From assembly GCA_016722525.1 (NCBI GenBank), contig JADKJB010000016.1:1-64000 (forward strand): DNA of 64,000 nucleotides, written 5' to 3'. Positions within the stretch are counted from its first letter, which is position 1. The number at the start of each line of letters is the position of its first letter. This stretch comes from Bacteroidota bacterium (GTDB taxonomy: Bacteria; Bacteroidota; Bacteroidia; AKYH767-A; OLB10). The notes beneath the pieces were generated by a model. That model saw only the letters and a list, made by a program, of their open reading frames with translations. It was not told the DNA's origin and searched no databases. This document shows positions 20,024 through 30,445 of the stretch, in pieces. The translations under genes were made by a program, and so were the position numbers.

Positions 20024-20653
20024 CTACTTAATCATTACTGTTCCCTCAGCAAATTGATTGTTTTCAGTAGGTACTATTAAAAACCCTCTGTTGATTCCTG
20101 GCTCAATGAAGTTACGGTTTACTGCATACAAGGCCTCTGTTAAAATATTAAATGAATATACCGAATATCCACCACCAAGTTTGCGATTTGCTTCTTTATA
20201 TAAATCTTCAACAGTTTTTCCTTGCATTTCACCCTCTTTTATTTCCATATTTATGAGCGTTGAAAAACCATCTTTACGATAGTGATCTAATGCAAGATTT
20301 AATGATAAAGCCACTAATTCCCCGGCAAGCATATTTTTATATGTTAAACCCGGATCTGTCATTTGTCCAAATGGAAAGGGTTTTGCACTTGTACCAGAAG
20401 GCAGAAACTCTTCAATAGCTTGAGGCGAAGAAAGTACTAAAGTGTTATCTGAACCAATTTTTAATCCCTCGGGAAAATAAACTTTGCATATCATAGCCAA
20501 TTCATCACTTTTTTGGCCTCCCCAATTCCCCTGGGAATAGGCAATAACATTAAGATTAAGGGAACTACTTTTGGAGGGCTTTCCATTTCCTGCTAGTATA
20601 AATTGGTTGAATAATATCACCAATAATGCTGTTAAACCGAGTAATTTCTTCAT
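20024..20653 (-). CDS. Secreted protein of unknown function
   Basis: A 209-residue protein with a clear signal peptide (MKKLLGLTALLVILFNQFILAG). The mature part includes GNWGGQKSDELAMICKVYFP, EGLKIGSDNTLVLSSPQ and AGELVALSLNLALDHY. I do not recognise a named domain. The phrases resemble short exported Bacteroidota proteins found with T9SS substrates, where a title such as '...GLTIG...' and '...ALSLNV..D' precede surface-protein ends, but that is only an impression. The frame is intact and it is a single-gene unit. Confidence 0.7.
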   Translation of the reverse strand: MKKLLGLTALLVILFNQFILAGNGKPSKSSSLNLNVIAYSQGNWGGQKSDELAMICKVYFPEGLKIGSDNTLVLSSPQAIEEFLPSGTSAKPFPFGQMTDPGLTYKNMLAGELVALSLNLALDHYRKDGFSTLINMEIKEGEMQGKTVEDLYKEANRKLGGGYSVYSFNILTEALYAVNRNFIEPGINRGFLIVPTENNQFAEGTVMIK

Positions 20654-20772
20654 TTTAAGTTTATTTTTGATTGCTTATGTCAAATTAAAACATGAAATCC
20701 ATTTAGAAAGCAGAAATTTGGCAGACTAAACCCAACTAAGGGTGAACAGAACCAGAATTCAGTTAAAAAGTT

Positions 20773-20784
20773 TTGACCGGTCAA
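20773..20784. promoter_or_regulatory. 12-bp perfect palindrome directly before a start codon
   Basis: TTGACCGGTCAA is a perfect palindrome ending one base before the ATG at 20786. It could be an operator or a translation-blocking hairpin. No second copy was noticed in the window. Confidence 0.4.
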
Positions 20785-20785
20785 G

Positions 20786-21251
20786 ATGAAAGAAAAAACT
20801 ACTATTTGGTTGAAATACAGCATAATTGTTTTTGCAAATATATTGTTATTCAGCACGTTACACTCAAACGGACAATCCTTAAAGTTGAAAAATGCTTCTC
20901 GTCAGGAGGTGCATGCAGGTGATTCATCAAATGTTTCAACAAGCTATTTTTGTTACTTTCTGTCAAGGGCAACCCGAAAGCCATAAAATTGGATTCATTG
21001 TGTATAACAGCAACTGTTTTGACTTTCTGCAAAAAGATACCAGCAGCCTCAAAATGTCTTTTGTAAGAGGAAAACATAGTACCATTCTTGAAATACAAAT
21101 GGATACAGATAAAAATAATTTGCAGCAAATTAACGGCAATATGGCCATGGATTCAGAGATCCATGCCGGATGGTTGTATTATCATAGCGGATCAAAATCC
21201 AGAAAGATTCCCATTCATACATTTCATCAACTGCCTGCTAAAACTCAATGA
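20786..21251 (+). CDS. Secreted protein of unknown function (one frameshift)
   Basis: Signal peptide (YSIIVFANILLFSTLHSNGQ) followed by SLKLKNASRQEVHAGDSSN and STSYF. Removing one T from the run at about 20946-20950 continues the frame as VTFCQGQPESHKIGFIVYNS, then SSLKMSFVRGKHSTILEIQM and a C-terminus IHTFHQLPAKTQ. The repaired length is about 154 residues. The stop overlaps the start of the large T9SS protein gene (ATGA at 21248), so the two are likely one operon. No known domain recognised. Confidence 0.6.
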
Positions 21252-23130
21252 CAAGTATTTTGGTTATTACATTGATGAATAATTTAGTCAAGAGGGGAGT
21301 TCTTTTATTCTTTGGGCTGTTTCCGGCAACCTTTAGCTTAGTAGGACAGCCTACTGCAGTAATCTACAATGAAAATTTTAATTCTGGTATTGGTGGATGG
21401 ACTATCGGCGGCTACAATGCGTCCTGGAGTTATGGAATACCTACGCTTCCCAATATAGTAGCAAACGGCACCCCATGCCTTGCAACAGGCGATGCCGGAA
21501 TAGCTCAAGCAGAGCCTTTCACAGCCTGTTTGCCTGTTCCTGGGCCTTCCACTAATGGAAATTATTACAATTGCTGCGAGAGGTCATTTGTGGAAAGCCC
21601 TTCAATTAATCTTACAGGTGTTACTTCACCGCTTTTGAGTCTTGATATTAACCTGTATTGTGAACAAACATTTGATGGTGCTAAGGTGCAGCTCTCTATC
21701 AATGGTGGACTTTCATGGCAGGATATTGGAACTTATAATTCAGGAACATTTCAAGTGTTTCCCTCAACAATCAATTGCAGAGAACAAAATTGGTACAATA
21801 AAAATAATGTTAACTATCTATCCGGAACATCGGGAGGTTGTGGAACTGTAAGCTATACTTTTGGTGGCGATAAAAATGGATGGTCAGGAGGTTGTGCCCA
21901 AGCTGCATCAGGAGCCTGTTCATCACCTGATGTTCACGGCACTAATGGTTGGGTTACCGCTACTCATTGCATTGTTGAAGCTGCCAATAAACCCAATGTT
22001 AAAATCAGAGTTGTTTTTGGTGCAGGTTCACAGGTTTTTTCAGATGGAATTGCAATTGACAATGTAAAAATATCTGATGTTTTTCCAATTGTTAATTTTA
22101 CATCTTCACAGTTACCTTCCTGCGGACCAGAAATTGCCTTTACAAATAATAGTGATTGTGCGGCTAGCTGGAATTGGAATTTTGGTCATCCCGGATTTCC
22201 TGATAATACCTCCACTTCAAGTGATCCAATTCATTTATTTCCGGCTCCTGGAATTTATTCCATAGCTCTTACTGCTGTCGATTACTGTGGGGGCACTTCC
22301 CTCATAACAAAATTGATTACGGTTACTGAAGGACTTGCTCCTCGCATTGATTCTGTGAAAGCAACCAGTTCAGGATTGTGTAACAGCGCCACAGATTCAA
22401 TTCTTATTTATTTAGCTCCACTTTTTCAGGGTACTCCTCCTTTTTCTGTTTACTACAACTACAATGGCAACAATTCAACTTTAAATGGATTAACAGGCAA
22501 TCCACTATTAATTTCAGGTTTACAGCCTGGATCGTATTCTTCCATTCAAATTGATGATGCCAATGGATGTGAAACCAATTTTTCCGGCAGTGTCACAATA
22601 TCTTTCAATAACGATAGTCTGGAGTTAATAACCAGCAATGACACAACCATTCTGGCAGGAGGAAGCGCTCAACTTATGGCATCCACCAATATCGCTTCAT
22701 CATTTTCATGGACTCCCATTGAAGGACTTGACAATCCATCGGCAGCAACTACAATTGCTTCCCCTGAAAATACTACCACTTATACAATAATTGCGACCGA
22801 CATAAATGGTTGTACCGCTATTTCAGAATTTTGGTTTATATTAATGATGTAAATAAATGCAACAATTATTTTGTGCCAAATTCATTCACACCCAATGGGA
22901 TTCAAAAAAATGATTCTTTTAGTATCACAGCAGATCCTGCCATACGATTGGAAAAATTTGAAATGAAAATATACAATAGGTGGGGAGAAATGGTTTTATA
23001 ATCTGACACTCCTGATTTGCCCTGGAATGGTAGTAACAACCCACAAGGTATATACGTTATTGATGCGGAATTCTCATGTCGCAATAAAACAAAATCCCGG
23101 TACACTGGCACATTGAATCTTATTCGCTAG
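21248..23130 (+). CDS. Large secreted protein with PKD domain and type B T9SS/gliding C-terminal domain
   Basis: About 627 residues. A hydrophobic signal (GVLLFFGLFPATFSLVGQ) is followed by a Cys-rich MAM/jelly-roll-like region (about 35-280, with NENFNSGIGGWTIGG and DGIAIDNVKIS). A PKD domain comes next (about 280-370, VNFTSSQLPSCG... and HLFPAPGIYSIALTAVDYC), then Ig-like repeats and a gliding-motility-associated C-terminal domain (NYFVPNSFTPNG..., EMKIYNRWGEMV, NPQGIYVIDAEF). The frame breaks near 22835-22840, and an in-frame TAA lies at 22999-23001 inside the sorting domain. Exported by T9SS and probably surface attached. Both breaks could be sequence errors. Confidence 0.82.
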
Positions 23131-23131
23131 A

Positions 23132-24723
23132 TTATGGATTTTCTATAATCAATGGCTTATTTCTAAAGGAGCCACCGGCATTAAAACAAAGGGTATAACT
23201 ACCATTTTTTAATTTATGTGTTTTAATAATTAACCGATGTTGCCCTCCGGTAAGTTTGGAGTTCTCCAATATTGAAACCAACCTACCGCTGGAATCATAT
23301 AAAGAACAGTAAACATGTAATGTTCTTTCTAAGTTAAAATTTATACTAAATTCTCCGTGCGCAGGATTTGGATAATAATCGAAATCTGTTATTAAATCTG
23401 GATTTGCAACTAAACCAGTTGGAGAATTTTTGTAATAAAAACTTTAAATATTTTATCATTGGCCCAACTAGTTCCTCCACCATTCATAAATACATAGGAT
23501 AGTCAGCTTCAATTCCCCATGGAGATACCCAATTAAAACTTTTCCGGTATCAATTGCATTCAGTTTAATAATGTTGTTGTCATAAATATTTATTCCATCA
23601 GCTCTATAAAATTCCATATTACTTCCCAGATATCCCGGCATTTCATAAGGAATACGAATTTCAGTTTGCTGATTGGAATTCCTGCTGACAACACTAATTG
23701 TTTTTACAAAAGGTATCAAAGTGTCTTCAACAAGGGTGTTGTTAATGTCATAAAGGTACTGCGACATTCCACCAAAAAACAGTGTGTGCATAGTTGACGC
23801 ACTGCTATCATAGAACGGAATTAAAGCATTGTGATACTGGCTAAGTTGTTGCTGGAAATTATTATTTACAGTATGTCCGGATGAAGTTATATCAACAGTA
23901 TTTAAATAAGGACGATCAATATTATACTGAAAACTCCGCTGGATGCCGTAATTCCTGAAGTTCCATTAGGGAAAATCTGAGGAGCCAGATTATAATCTCG
24001 CCTGTGAAAGTTGACAGTATCGGTTATTGATGTATAATTAGTAATGGTAAAAACCGTTCCGTTATCGGTAATATTGAATTTTCGTATTTGATTACTATAA
24101 ACCTGAGTAAAAGAAGGCATGTTGTTAGGGTTATAGCGACCGTCAAACTGATGGCCGAAAACCAGGTACACTGTTGTATCAATTACCTCTGCACGTGAGC
24201 CACAAAGCGCCATAGCAGGATCTGTAATTTGTCTGAAATAGGATGTAACAGGTAATTGATTCATCACAGCATTCATCAATCCAGGAACATCAATGGCTGT
24301 TATATTTGGAAACGTAATTAAATCATTAGCAGGAGTACTGAAACCATAACCACCGATGAAATAAAAATAGTTCCCTAATCTTACTCCTTCCATATTGGAA
24401 GATGAAATATGTTCTTGTATATTTTGAGGTAAGGTCGAACTGGTTGCTGACCAAAACTGCTGAGCTACTGGATCAACTACATAAATATTGGTGTTTTGAG
24501 TAGCCAGCGGAAAGGCAAATGGAGGCTGGAAGCCATGCAAACCATTGGTTCTTCCTCCCAAAATGAGCCATTTGCCATCGTGAATGGTATACGCATAGGA
24601 ATGCAAACCCGGCAAGCCACTAATAGTAAAAGGTTCTAACTCAAGTGCAAATGGAGCGTTTTGAGAGAAAACAGGAATGGTTGCAATCAACCAGATAATT
24701 ATTGAGAAATATAAATTTTTCAT
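23132..24723 (-). CDS. Secreted Kelch-like protein with type A T9SS sorting domain (frameshifted)
   Basis: Signal peptide MKNLYFSIIIWLIATIPVFSQ, then Kelch/galactose-oxidase-like repeats: HSYAYTIHDGKWLILGGRTN, NYFYFIGGYG, TVYLVFGHQFDGRYNP and, after a break near 23910, MHTLFFGGMSQYLYD. A further break near 23465 leads into the sorting domain: FDYYPNPAHGEFSINF, YDSSGRLV and KNGSYTLCF, ending FRNKPLIIENP at 23132. About 530 residues when repaired. Probably a surface-exposed or released beta-propeller protein. It ends one base from the convergent gene at 23130. Confidence 0.8.
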
Positions 24724-25167
24724 CCAATTTTTTTCTCAAAAGTAGGGTAGCCATTCTCACAATTCTGTGATATAGATCACTTAACTGAAAGAGTAAGACC
24801 AACTGAAACAATAAAAAATTCCAAACTATGGCAGCACCAAATAGAATCACAATTTCAAAAAAAACAATTTTAGTCCAAACTGGTTACAGCGAACTAAGAA
24901 CAACTTGTACAGCTGAAATTAGGTTGAAATTATAAAAACAAGAATCTTTATTTATAATCTACTTTTCTAGAAACAATGAAGAACTTGATTAGAAGTAGGA
25001 TTAATTTACACTAATTCCTGAATTTAATTAACGACTCCAAATAGCCAACCAAAATGTACTAAAAAAAAAGAATTCATTTCAGAGATGCTGAGTGAATTGC
25101 AGGTATAACAGGTTATTGAAAACAGTGGTTTGGGAAATCATCAAATAAACAGCAATAAATTTTAATT
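24724..25167. other. AT-rich intergenic region
   Basis: These 444 bases separate the start of the Kelch-like gene from the end of a small acidic gene, both on the minus strand. No open frame with coding character, no terminator-type hairpin and no repeat shared with the rest of the window were noticed. Confidence 0.55.
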
Positions 25168-25360
25168 TTACTCCTCATCGCCATCATCATTTTCACTTTT
25201 CATTTCCAAATCATTGATCAGTGCAGCAATTTTATCGGCAGATAAACTCTGGTTTTCTTCAATCACTACTTCATAAATGCCAGCCAGATTCTTGGCATTT
25301 ATAGGTCCATTCCGATGGTTTTTTTGCAGCGATTTTATTACGGCTTGTTTAATTCTTCAT
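25168..25360 (-). CDS. Small acidic protein of unknown function (frameshift near its start)
   Basis: The minus strand reads VIKSLQKNHRNGPINAKNLA, then GIYEVVIEENQSLSADKIAA and LINDLEMKSENDDGDEE with a stop at 25168. The residue composition and helix-turn pattern look like real protein. An ATG at 25360 is one base out of frame; adding a base near 25345 (aacaagcc) would give a protein of about 64 residues. The acidic tail is notable. No family recognised. Confidence 0.5.
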
Positions 25361-25598
25361 TCCTATTAGTTCAATTTAAGGTGATAAGCATTTCAAATTC
25401 AGTTGAGTTAAATACAACAAAATTTTCTTCTCAAAAATACAGAAAGCCTTGAAGAAAAAATATTCAATACTGAACTTTGGGGCTGATTCCTCATAACCCA
25501 TTGGAAATAAAATTAAAAAAATTAGTTTGATGTGAGAATTCTCTGACAGGTAATACAAAAAGTATAGCAATTCAGGGATCAATAATTTGGATGAAATG

Positions 25599-25630
25599 AA
25601 AAAAACTGCTCAGAAGATGAGCAGTTTTTT
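25599..25630 (-). terminator. Terminator of tRNA-Lys
   Basis: AAAAAACTGCTCA and TGAGCAGTTTTTT form a 13-bp perfect stem around a 5-base loop, directly after the 3' end of the tRNA on the minus strand. On that strand it ends in a run of six Ts. Confidence 0.85.
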
Positions 25631-25631
25631 G

Positions 25632-25704
25632 TGATCCCGCTGGGATTCGAACCCAGGACCACTACATTAAAAGTGTAATGCTCTACCAGCTGAGCTACGG
25701 AATC
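25632..25704 (-). tRNA. tRNA-Lys (anticodon UUU)
   Basis: On the minus strand the 73-base gene starts GATTCCG and ends CGGGATC plus discriminator A, giving a 7-bp acceptor stem with one G-U pair. The D arm is AGCTCAGCTGGTAGAGC. The anticodon stem TTACA/TGTAG closes a CTTTTAA loop with anticodon TTT, and the T arm contains GGTTCGAATCC. The 3' CCA is not encoded. A hairpin terminator follows immediately. Confidence 0.97.
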
Positions 25705-25835
25705 GGGTATTTGGTTTTTGGCAAGTAGGCCAAACGAGGCTGCAAAAATAGAAACATCCCATCACTAATCAAATGGGTTTATGCATTTTATTAACATTCG
25801 CCCAAAGAGGCTGAAATTCATAATTTTAAAGTGAA

Positions 25836-27000
25836 TTAAACAATGATTTTATGACGTTCAAAAGGCTTTTTTTCATCAAAAAGCTTCCTGTATGTGACCA
25901 AAGTTCGGCATTGTTTGGTGCCAAGCGATATAGATATGTTAATCATTTTAGGATTGAAATCACCAATCCATTGCAATTCCATAAAATCATACTTTTTACT
26001 TTTTCGGATGGCTAATCCACCGGCCCAGATCATTAAACCATCAACTCCTTTGCCTTGATGTTCAGGAACTACACCGAAAACTACCCCGTAAAATTTTCTG
26101 CACGACCCGGTCATCTTCAACCACAGAAAATATAATTTCTGTAAAATTCCGAATTTCCCGTTCATATGCTTGAAATACTGATTCAATTCAGGAAGATTAA
26201 TCCAGGCACCAACAGGTTCATCCTTGTAATAGACAAACCAAACCAGTTCTTCATCCATTACCGGTTTCATTTTTTTGAAAATGGCCATAGCCTGATCAAT
26301 TGTGATATCTTTTCCGGATCCATGTTTCGACCATGCTTTATTATAAATAATGGTAAAATCAGCTGCGTATTTCTCAAAGTTGTTTTTTTGAATGTGTTCT
26401 GCATGGTATTCTCCTGCAGCTGTTAACCTTTTGTAAGCTTCCTCAAATTTGGGATTTATTGGATCTTTTACATTAAGTGAATAGCAAAATTGTTTGAAAT
26501 AAACCTGAAACCCATAGTTTTCAAACAAACCTTGATAATACGGTGGGTTATAATTCATACAATATACCGGTTCATAAAAACCATCTATCAATAATCCCCA
26601 CCATCGGTCACGTTCTCCAAAATTGATTGGGCCGTCAACGGCTTCCATACCCTTGGCTTTTAGCCAATCAACACAAGAATTGAAAAGTAAATTTGCTGCT
26701 TTTTTGGTCATCAATGCAATCAAAAAAACCCATTCCTCCAGTAGGTTGCATTTCCCGTTTGGAAGATTTTGTATTTACAAAAGCTGCCACTCTGCCTATT
26801 ACTTCGTCTTTATCATCAAGTAAAAGCCATCTGATTGCATCTCCACTTCTAAAAGTCTTGTTTTTTTTCCGATCAAAAACTTGCTCAATGTCCTGATCCA
26901 ACGGACGAATCCATTCCGGGACATTTTTGTAAATTTTAAGCGGTAACTCCAGAAAATTGGCAATATCAGCTGCTGATACAACTTCCTTCAATTTCATCAT
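25836..27000 (-). CDS. GNAT-fold acetyltransferase-like protein (one frameshift)
   Basis: The start MMKLKEVVSAADIANFLELP is at 27000. The frame breaks at the T run 26700-26705: removing one base turns DDQKSSKF into DDQKAANLLFNSCVDWLKAK. Typical features of large YghO-like GNAT proteins follow: GPINFGERDRWWGLLIDGF, NYNPPYYQGLFENYGF and the acetyl-CoA loop VVPEHQGKGVDGLMI. About 388 residues, cytosolic. The substrate is unknown. It is divergent from the SDR gene, with only about 50 bases between the starts. Confidence 0.8.
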
Positions 27001-27021
27001 GTGCGAAAGTACCCTTTTTGC

Positions 27022-27029
27022 TAAATTTG
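27022..27029 (+). promoter_or_regulatory. -7 promoter element for the SDR gene
   Basis: TAAATTTG matches TAnnTTTG exactly and lies 20 bases before the TTG chosen as SDR start. Any ATG further upstream in the same frame (26999) would lie before the promoter. Confidence 0.5.
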
Positions 27030-27049
27030 TAAATCTAAAAATAACACTA

Positions 27050-27856
27050 TTGAAAGGTAAAACAGTAATTATAACAGGTGGATCGTCAGGTATCGGAAAA
27101 GCATGCGCTTTTAAGTTTGCCACAGAAGGTGCGAATGTGGTGATTTCAGGCAGGAATTCATCAAACCTAGAAATTGCATTCCAGGAGTTATTGAAAATTT
27201 CACCTAATATTCTGGCTGTCAATTCTGATGTTAGTGAATACGAAGATTGTAAAAAAATTATTGATGCTTCTATTAACAGATTCGGTCATATTGATGTACT
27301 CATTAACAATGCAGGCATTTCTATGCGAGGTCTTTTTGCGGATACCAACATGGAGGTATTAAAGAAAGTTGTTGCCATTAATTTCTGGGGTACTGTTTAT
27401 TGTTCTAAACTTGCTTTGCCATTTATTTTGCAATCTAAAGGTTCCATAGTAGGTATTTCATCTATTGCAGGAAAAAAAGGATTGCCTGGCCGGACCGCTT
27501 ACTCAGCCTCTAAATTTGCTATGGAAGGATTTCTTGAAACATTGAGAACCGAAAATCTAAAAACCGGAATTCATGTATTAGTTGCTTGCCCGGGCTTTAC
27601 GGCTTCAGGCATTAGAAATTCATCTATGGGACCCGATGGAATACCCCAAAATGAATCACCACGTGATGAGTCAGGTATGATGTCAGCAGCAACTGTTGCT
27701 GATCATATTTATATTGCTGTGATACATCGAAAAAGAGATCTGATTCTTACTTTTAATGGCAAAATTACAGTTTGGCTCAACAAGTTCTTTCCTTCTCTGA
27801 TGGATAAAATAGTTTTTAATCATATGGCGAAAGAACCAGGCTCACCATTTAAATAA
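27050..27856 (+). CDS. Short-chain dehydrogenase/reductase (SDR)
   Basis: A 268-residue NAD(P)-dependent oxidoreductase. It has the cofactor loop TGGSSGIGKA near the N-terminus, NNAG near residue 90, and catalytic Ser and Tyr-Lys in SSIAG and YSASK. The C-terminal part is longer than minimal SDRs and ends VFNHMAKEPGSPFK. A TTG start at 27050 (LKGKTVIITGG) fits the family N-terminus and the promoter; upstream in-frame codons overlap the divergent GNAT gene. The frame is otherwise intact. Substrate unknown. Confidence 0.88.
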   Translation: MKGKTVIITGGSSGIGKACAFKFATEGANVVISGRNSSNLEIAFQELLKISPNILAVNSDVSEYEDCKKIIDASINRFGHIDVLINNAGISMRGLFADTNMEVLKKVVAINFWGTVYCSKLALPFILQSKGSIVGISSIAGKKGLPGRTAYSASKFAMEGFLETLRTENLKTGIHVLVACPGFTASGIRNSSMGPDGIPQNESPRDESGMMSAATVADHIYIAVIHRKRDLILTFNGKITVWLNKFFPSLMDKIVFNHMAKEPGSPFK

Positions 27857-27882
27857 CAAAACAAATAACTATATAAATAAAA

Positions 27883-28449
27883 ATGAAAATAAAATTCAAA
27901 TCGCTTATTTCAGTTTTCTTACTTGCAATCAGCTTCAATGCCTGCACCTCAGAACAAAAAAAATTAAGTACTCAAATAGATCTGCTTGAGAAAAGTATGT
28001 ATGCTGATTCTTCAATGGTCCCTGATGCAGTCAAAGCAAAGGAAATCATTGGCCTTTACACGGCTTTCGCAGATAAATTCCCAGCGGATACCATGAGCGC
28101 AAGTTTCTTGTTTAAAGCAGCTGATATTTCATCTAAAATAAACGAAACCGAACAAGCTATCTCACTTTTTGGTAAATTGTATAAGTTATATCCACAAAAT
28201 AAAAACGCCCCTTTCGCTTTGTTTCTTCAGGGATTTATCTACGAAAATCAGGTTGGTGATGCGGTTAAGGCAAAGACCCTATTATAATGAATTTCTCAAA
28301 AATTTCCCGATCACCCCATTGCCGGTGATGTGGCATTTTCGCTGGAAAATCTGGGCAAATCACCTGAGGAATTGATCATGCAGTTTGAAAATCAAATTCA
28401 ATCCGACAGCTTGAATACTAATGATTCAACAGCTTCAGTAGCAAAATAA
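27883..28449 (+). CDS. TPR-like lipoprotein (two frameshifts)
   Basis: Signal with lipobox ISFNAC (Cys near 21) and helical repeats typical of periplasmic TPR/YbgF-type proteins (LFGKLYKLYPQNKNAPFALF). The frame breaks near 28272 and near 28305; the repaired reading continues RPYYNEFLKNFPDHPIAGDV, AFSLENLGKSPEEL and ends DSTASVAK. About 188 residues. The TMTC-like gene follows after 19 bases, so they may be co-transcribed. Confidence 0.72.
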
Positions 28450-28468
28450 TTTTTATTGTTCGCCGTAA

Positions 28469-30383
28469 ATGGAAAAGAAGAAGCTTACCCGCAAAGATAA
28501 ATTCACCAACGAGCCTTTAACAAAATTAAAGGAAAAGTCTTCCGCTCCAATTGCTTCCTGGATACCCGGGTTGATAATTGCCATACTTGGATTTATTCTT
28601 TACAGTAACACCTTAAATCACAGTTTTACACTGGACGATTATTCCGTTATTCTTGAAAACAGACTGACCAAACAGGGACCATCGGCCATTCCTGAGATTT
28701 TTAAAACCAGTTACAGATATGGCTATTATTTTACCGATGACAACCTGTACAGGCCAATTGTAAAGGCCATGTATGCAATAGAGTGGGGATGGCACCCAAT
28801 GATGCCACACCAGGTCATTGGATCAATGTTTTATTGTATGCTTTGACCGGATTTGTTTTATTTTCATCACTTTTAAAAATCTCTTCTGGTAATATATTAT
28901 TCTCTTTTATTACCTCGATTTTATTCATTGCGCATCCTGTTCATACCGAAGTGGTAGCAAGTATTAAAAGTCGCGACGAAATAATGGCTTTTCTTTTCAG
29001 TATTTGGGCTTTAGAACGATATATAAATTATGTACGATCTAAGAAGATTTTGTCACTGGTAATAGCATCTTTTCTCTTCTTTGTGGCACTGTTATCCAAA
29101 GAGTCAGCAATTACTTTTCTTGCAATTTTTCCACTCACAGCCTATTTCTTTACAGATGAAAAAATTGCCGTCTCACTTAAAAGTTTGATTCCAATTGCCA
29201 TTGTGACGGGTATTTTTCTCATAATTAGAAGTTCTATACTTGGAGGTATCTCTTCTGAATCCTTTTCGGTAGCCGACAACTTACTGGAAGCCGCTAAAGA
29301 TCCGATCACGAAATTTTCAACAACTGTGCTGATCATGGGTTTGTATCTGAAAATCTTGCTATTTCCACATCCTCTGGTATTTGATTATTCCTATAACCAA
29401 ATACCACTGGTAGGAGCAGGGTCTCCGGGCTTCATTGCCTCCGCATTATTTTACGGTGGCATGCTGATTTTTTCTTTCTGGAAGTTGAAATCTAAAAATT
29501 TATTTGCTTACAGTATTCTTTTTTCCTTGTTACCATATCTGTATCTTCTAATCTTTTCATTACAATAGGTTCATCTATGGGTGAACGGTTTCTTTATACC
29601 CCTTCGTTGGGTTTCTGTATGGTTGTTGCTTTGCTGGTTGGGAAATTAGCACCTGCTGTAGTTTCAATGGATTGGAAAAAAGTTCTGGTCCAAAACCAAC
29701 CGGTGATGCTGCTGGTACTATTTATTACAATCGCCTACTCCATAAAAACCTTCTCCAGAAACCCTGTTTGGAAGGATAATTTAACACTTTATTCCAATGA
29801 TGTATTATTGTCTCCAAACAGTACACGCACCCATTATTACCTGGGAAATTATCTGGTCAAGCCGGAAGCTTGGGAGGGTAAAAGTGAAGCAGAAAAAAAC
29901 AGTATGATTAACAGAGGTATTTCTGAATTGAAAAAATCTGTTGCAATATATCCTTCTTTTGCTGACTCCTATACTCAAATGGGAGTAGCCTATTACAAAT
30001 TAAACAATTTAGACAGTGCAATGATATGCTATCAAAAAGCACTTGAACTCAATCCTAATTTTGCCACTATTCATAATAATATTGGCACCATCTTTTTTAC
30101 CCAGCAACGCTTTGATGAGGCATTAAAGGCCTTTATTAAAGCCACTCAGCTTGATCCCAAATATGCAGAAGCTTATGCTAATGCAGGAAGCGCTTATGGG
30201 ATGTTGAAGCAATATGACAATGCATTATCCTATCTGTTCAATGCAATTAAATGGGACCCGAACTATGCTCAAGCTTACTTTTTTATTGGTTTAACTTATC
30301 GCTTTAAAGGTGATGAAAATAATGCCAATGCTTATCTGGAAAAGGCTTACAAGTTGGATCCTGCGTTGAGACCAAAGCAATAG
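28469..30383 (+). CDS. TMTC-like GT-C glycosyltransferase with C-terminal TPRs (two frameshifts)
   Basis: A multi-spanning membrane protein of about 638 residues. The first loop after TM1 has the acidic pair TLDDYSVI (Asp 56-57) expected of GT-C enzymes. The central part has HPVHTEVVASIKSRDEIMAF and ERFLYTPSLGFC, both close to the conserved signatures of eukaryotic TMTC O-mannosyltransferases and their bacterial relatives. Four TPR units close the protein (ADSYTQMGVAYYKLNNLDSA, ATIHNNIGTIFFTQQRFDEA and two more). Breaks near 28810 and 29566 are repaired by one base each. Probable role: transfer of a sugar from a lipid carrier to exported protein; donor and acceptor are unknown. Confidence 0.8.
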
Positions 30384-30390
30384 TTTTTTT

Positions 30391-30429
30391 CTAAAGTTTG
30401 TTGAATTTAATGCTTTGCATAAACTTTAG
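30391..30429. terminator. Possible stem-loop between convergent genes
   Basis: CTAAAGTTT (30391-30399) and AAACTTTAG (30421-30429) are perfectly complementary around a 21-base loop. It lies between the TMTC-like gene and the convergent cyclase gene. It has no T tract on the exit sides, so this is only a weak terminator candidate. Confidence 0.3.
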
Positions 30430-30445
30430 CCTAAGCTATAAGTGC

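Noticed and set aside
22902..23111. Minus-strand frame opposite the T9SS sorting domain
   Set aside because: Shadow of the sorting-domain coding sequence at 21248-23130.
25376..25582. 68-codon minus-strand frame near the tRNA
   Set aside because: Phe/Leu/Tyr-rich composition of AT-rich DNA; no convincing start or family signal.
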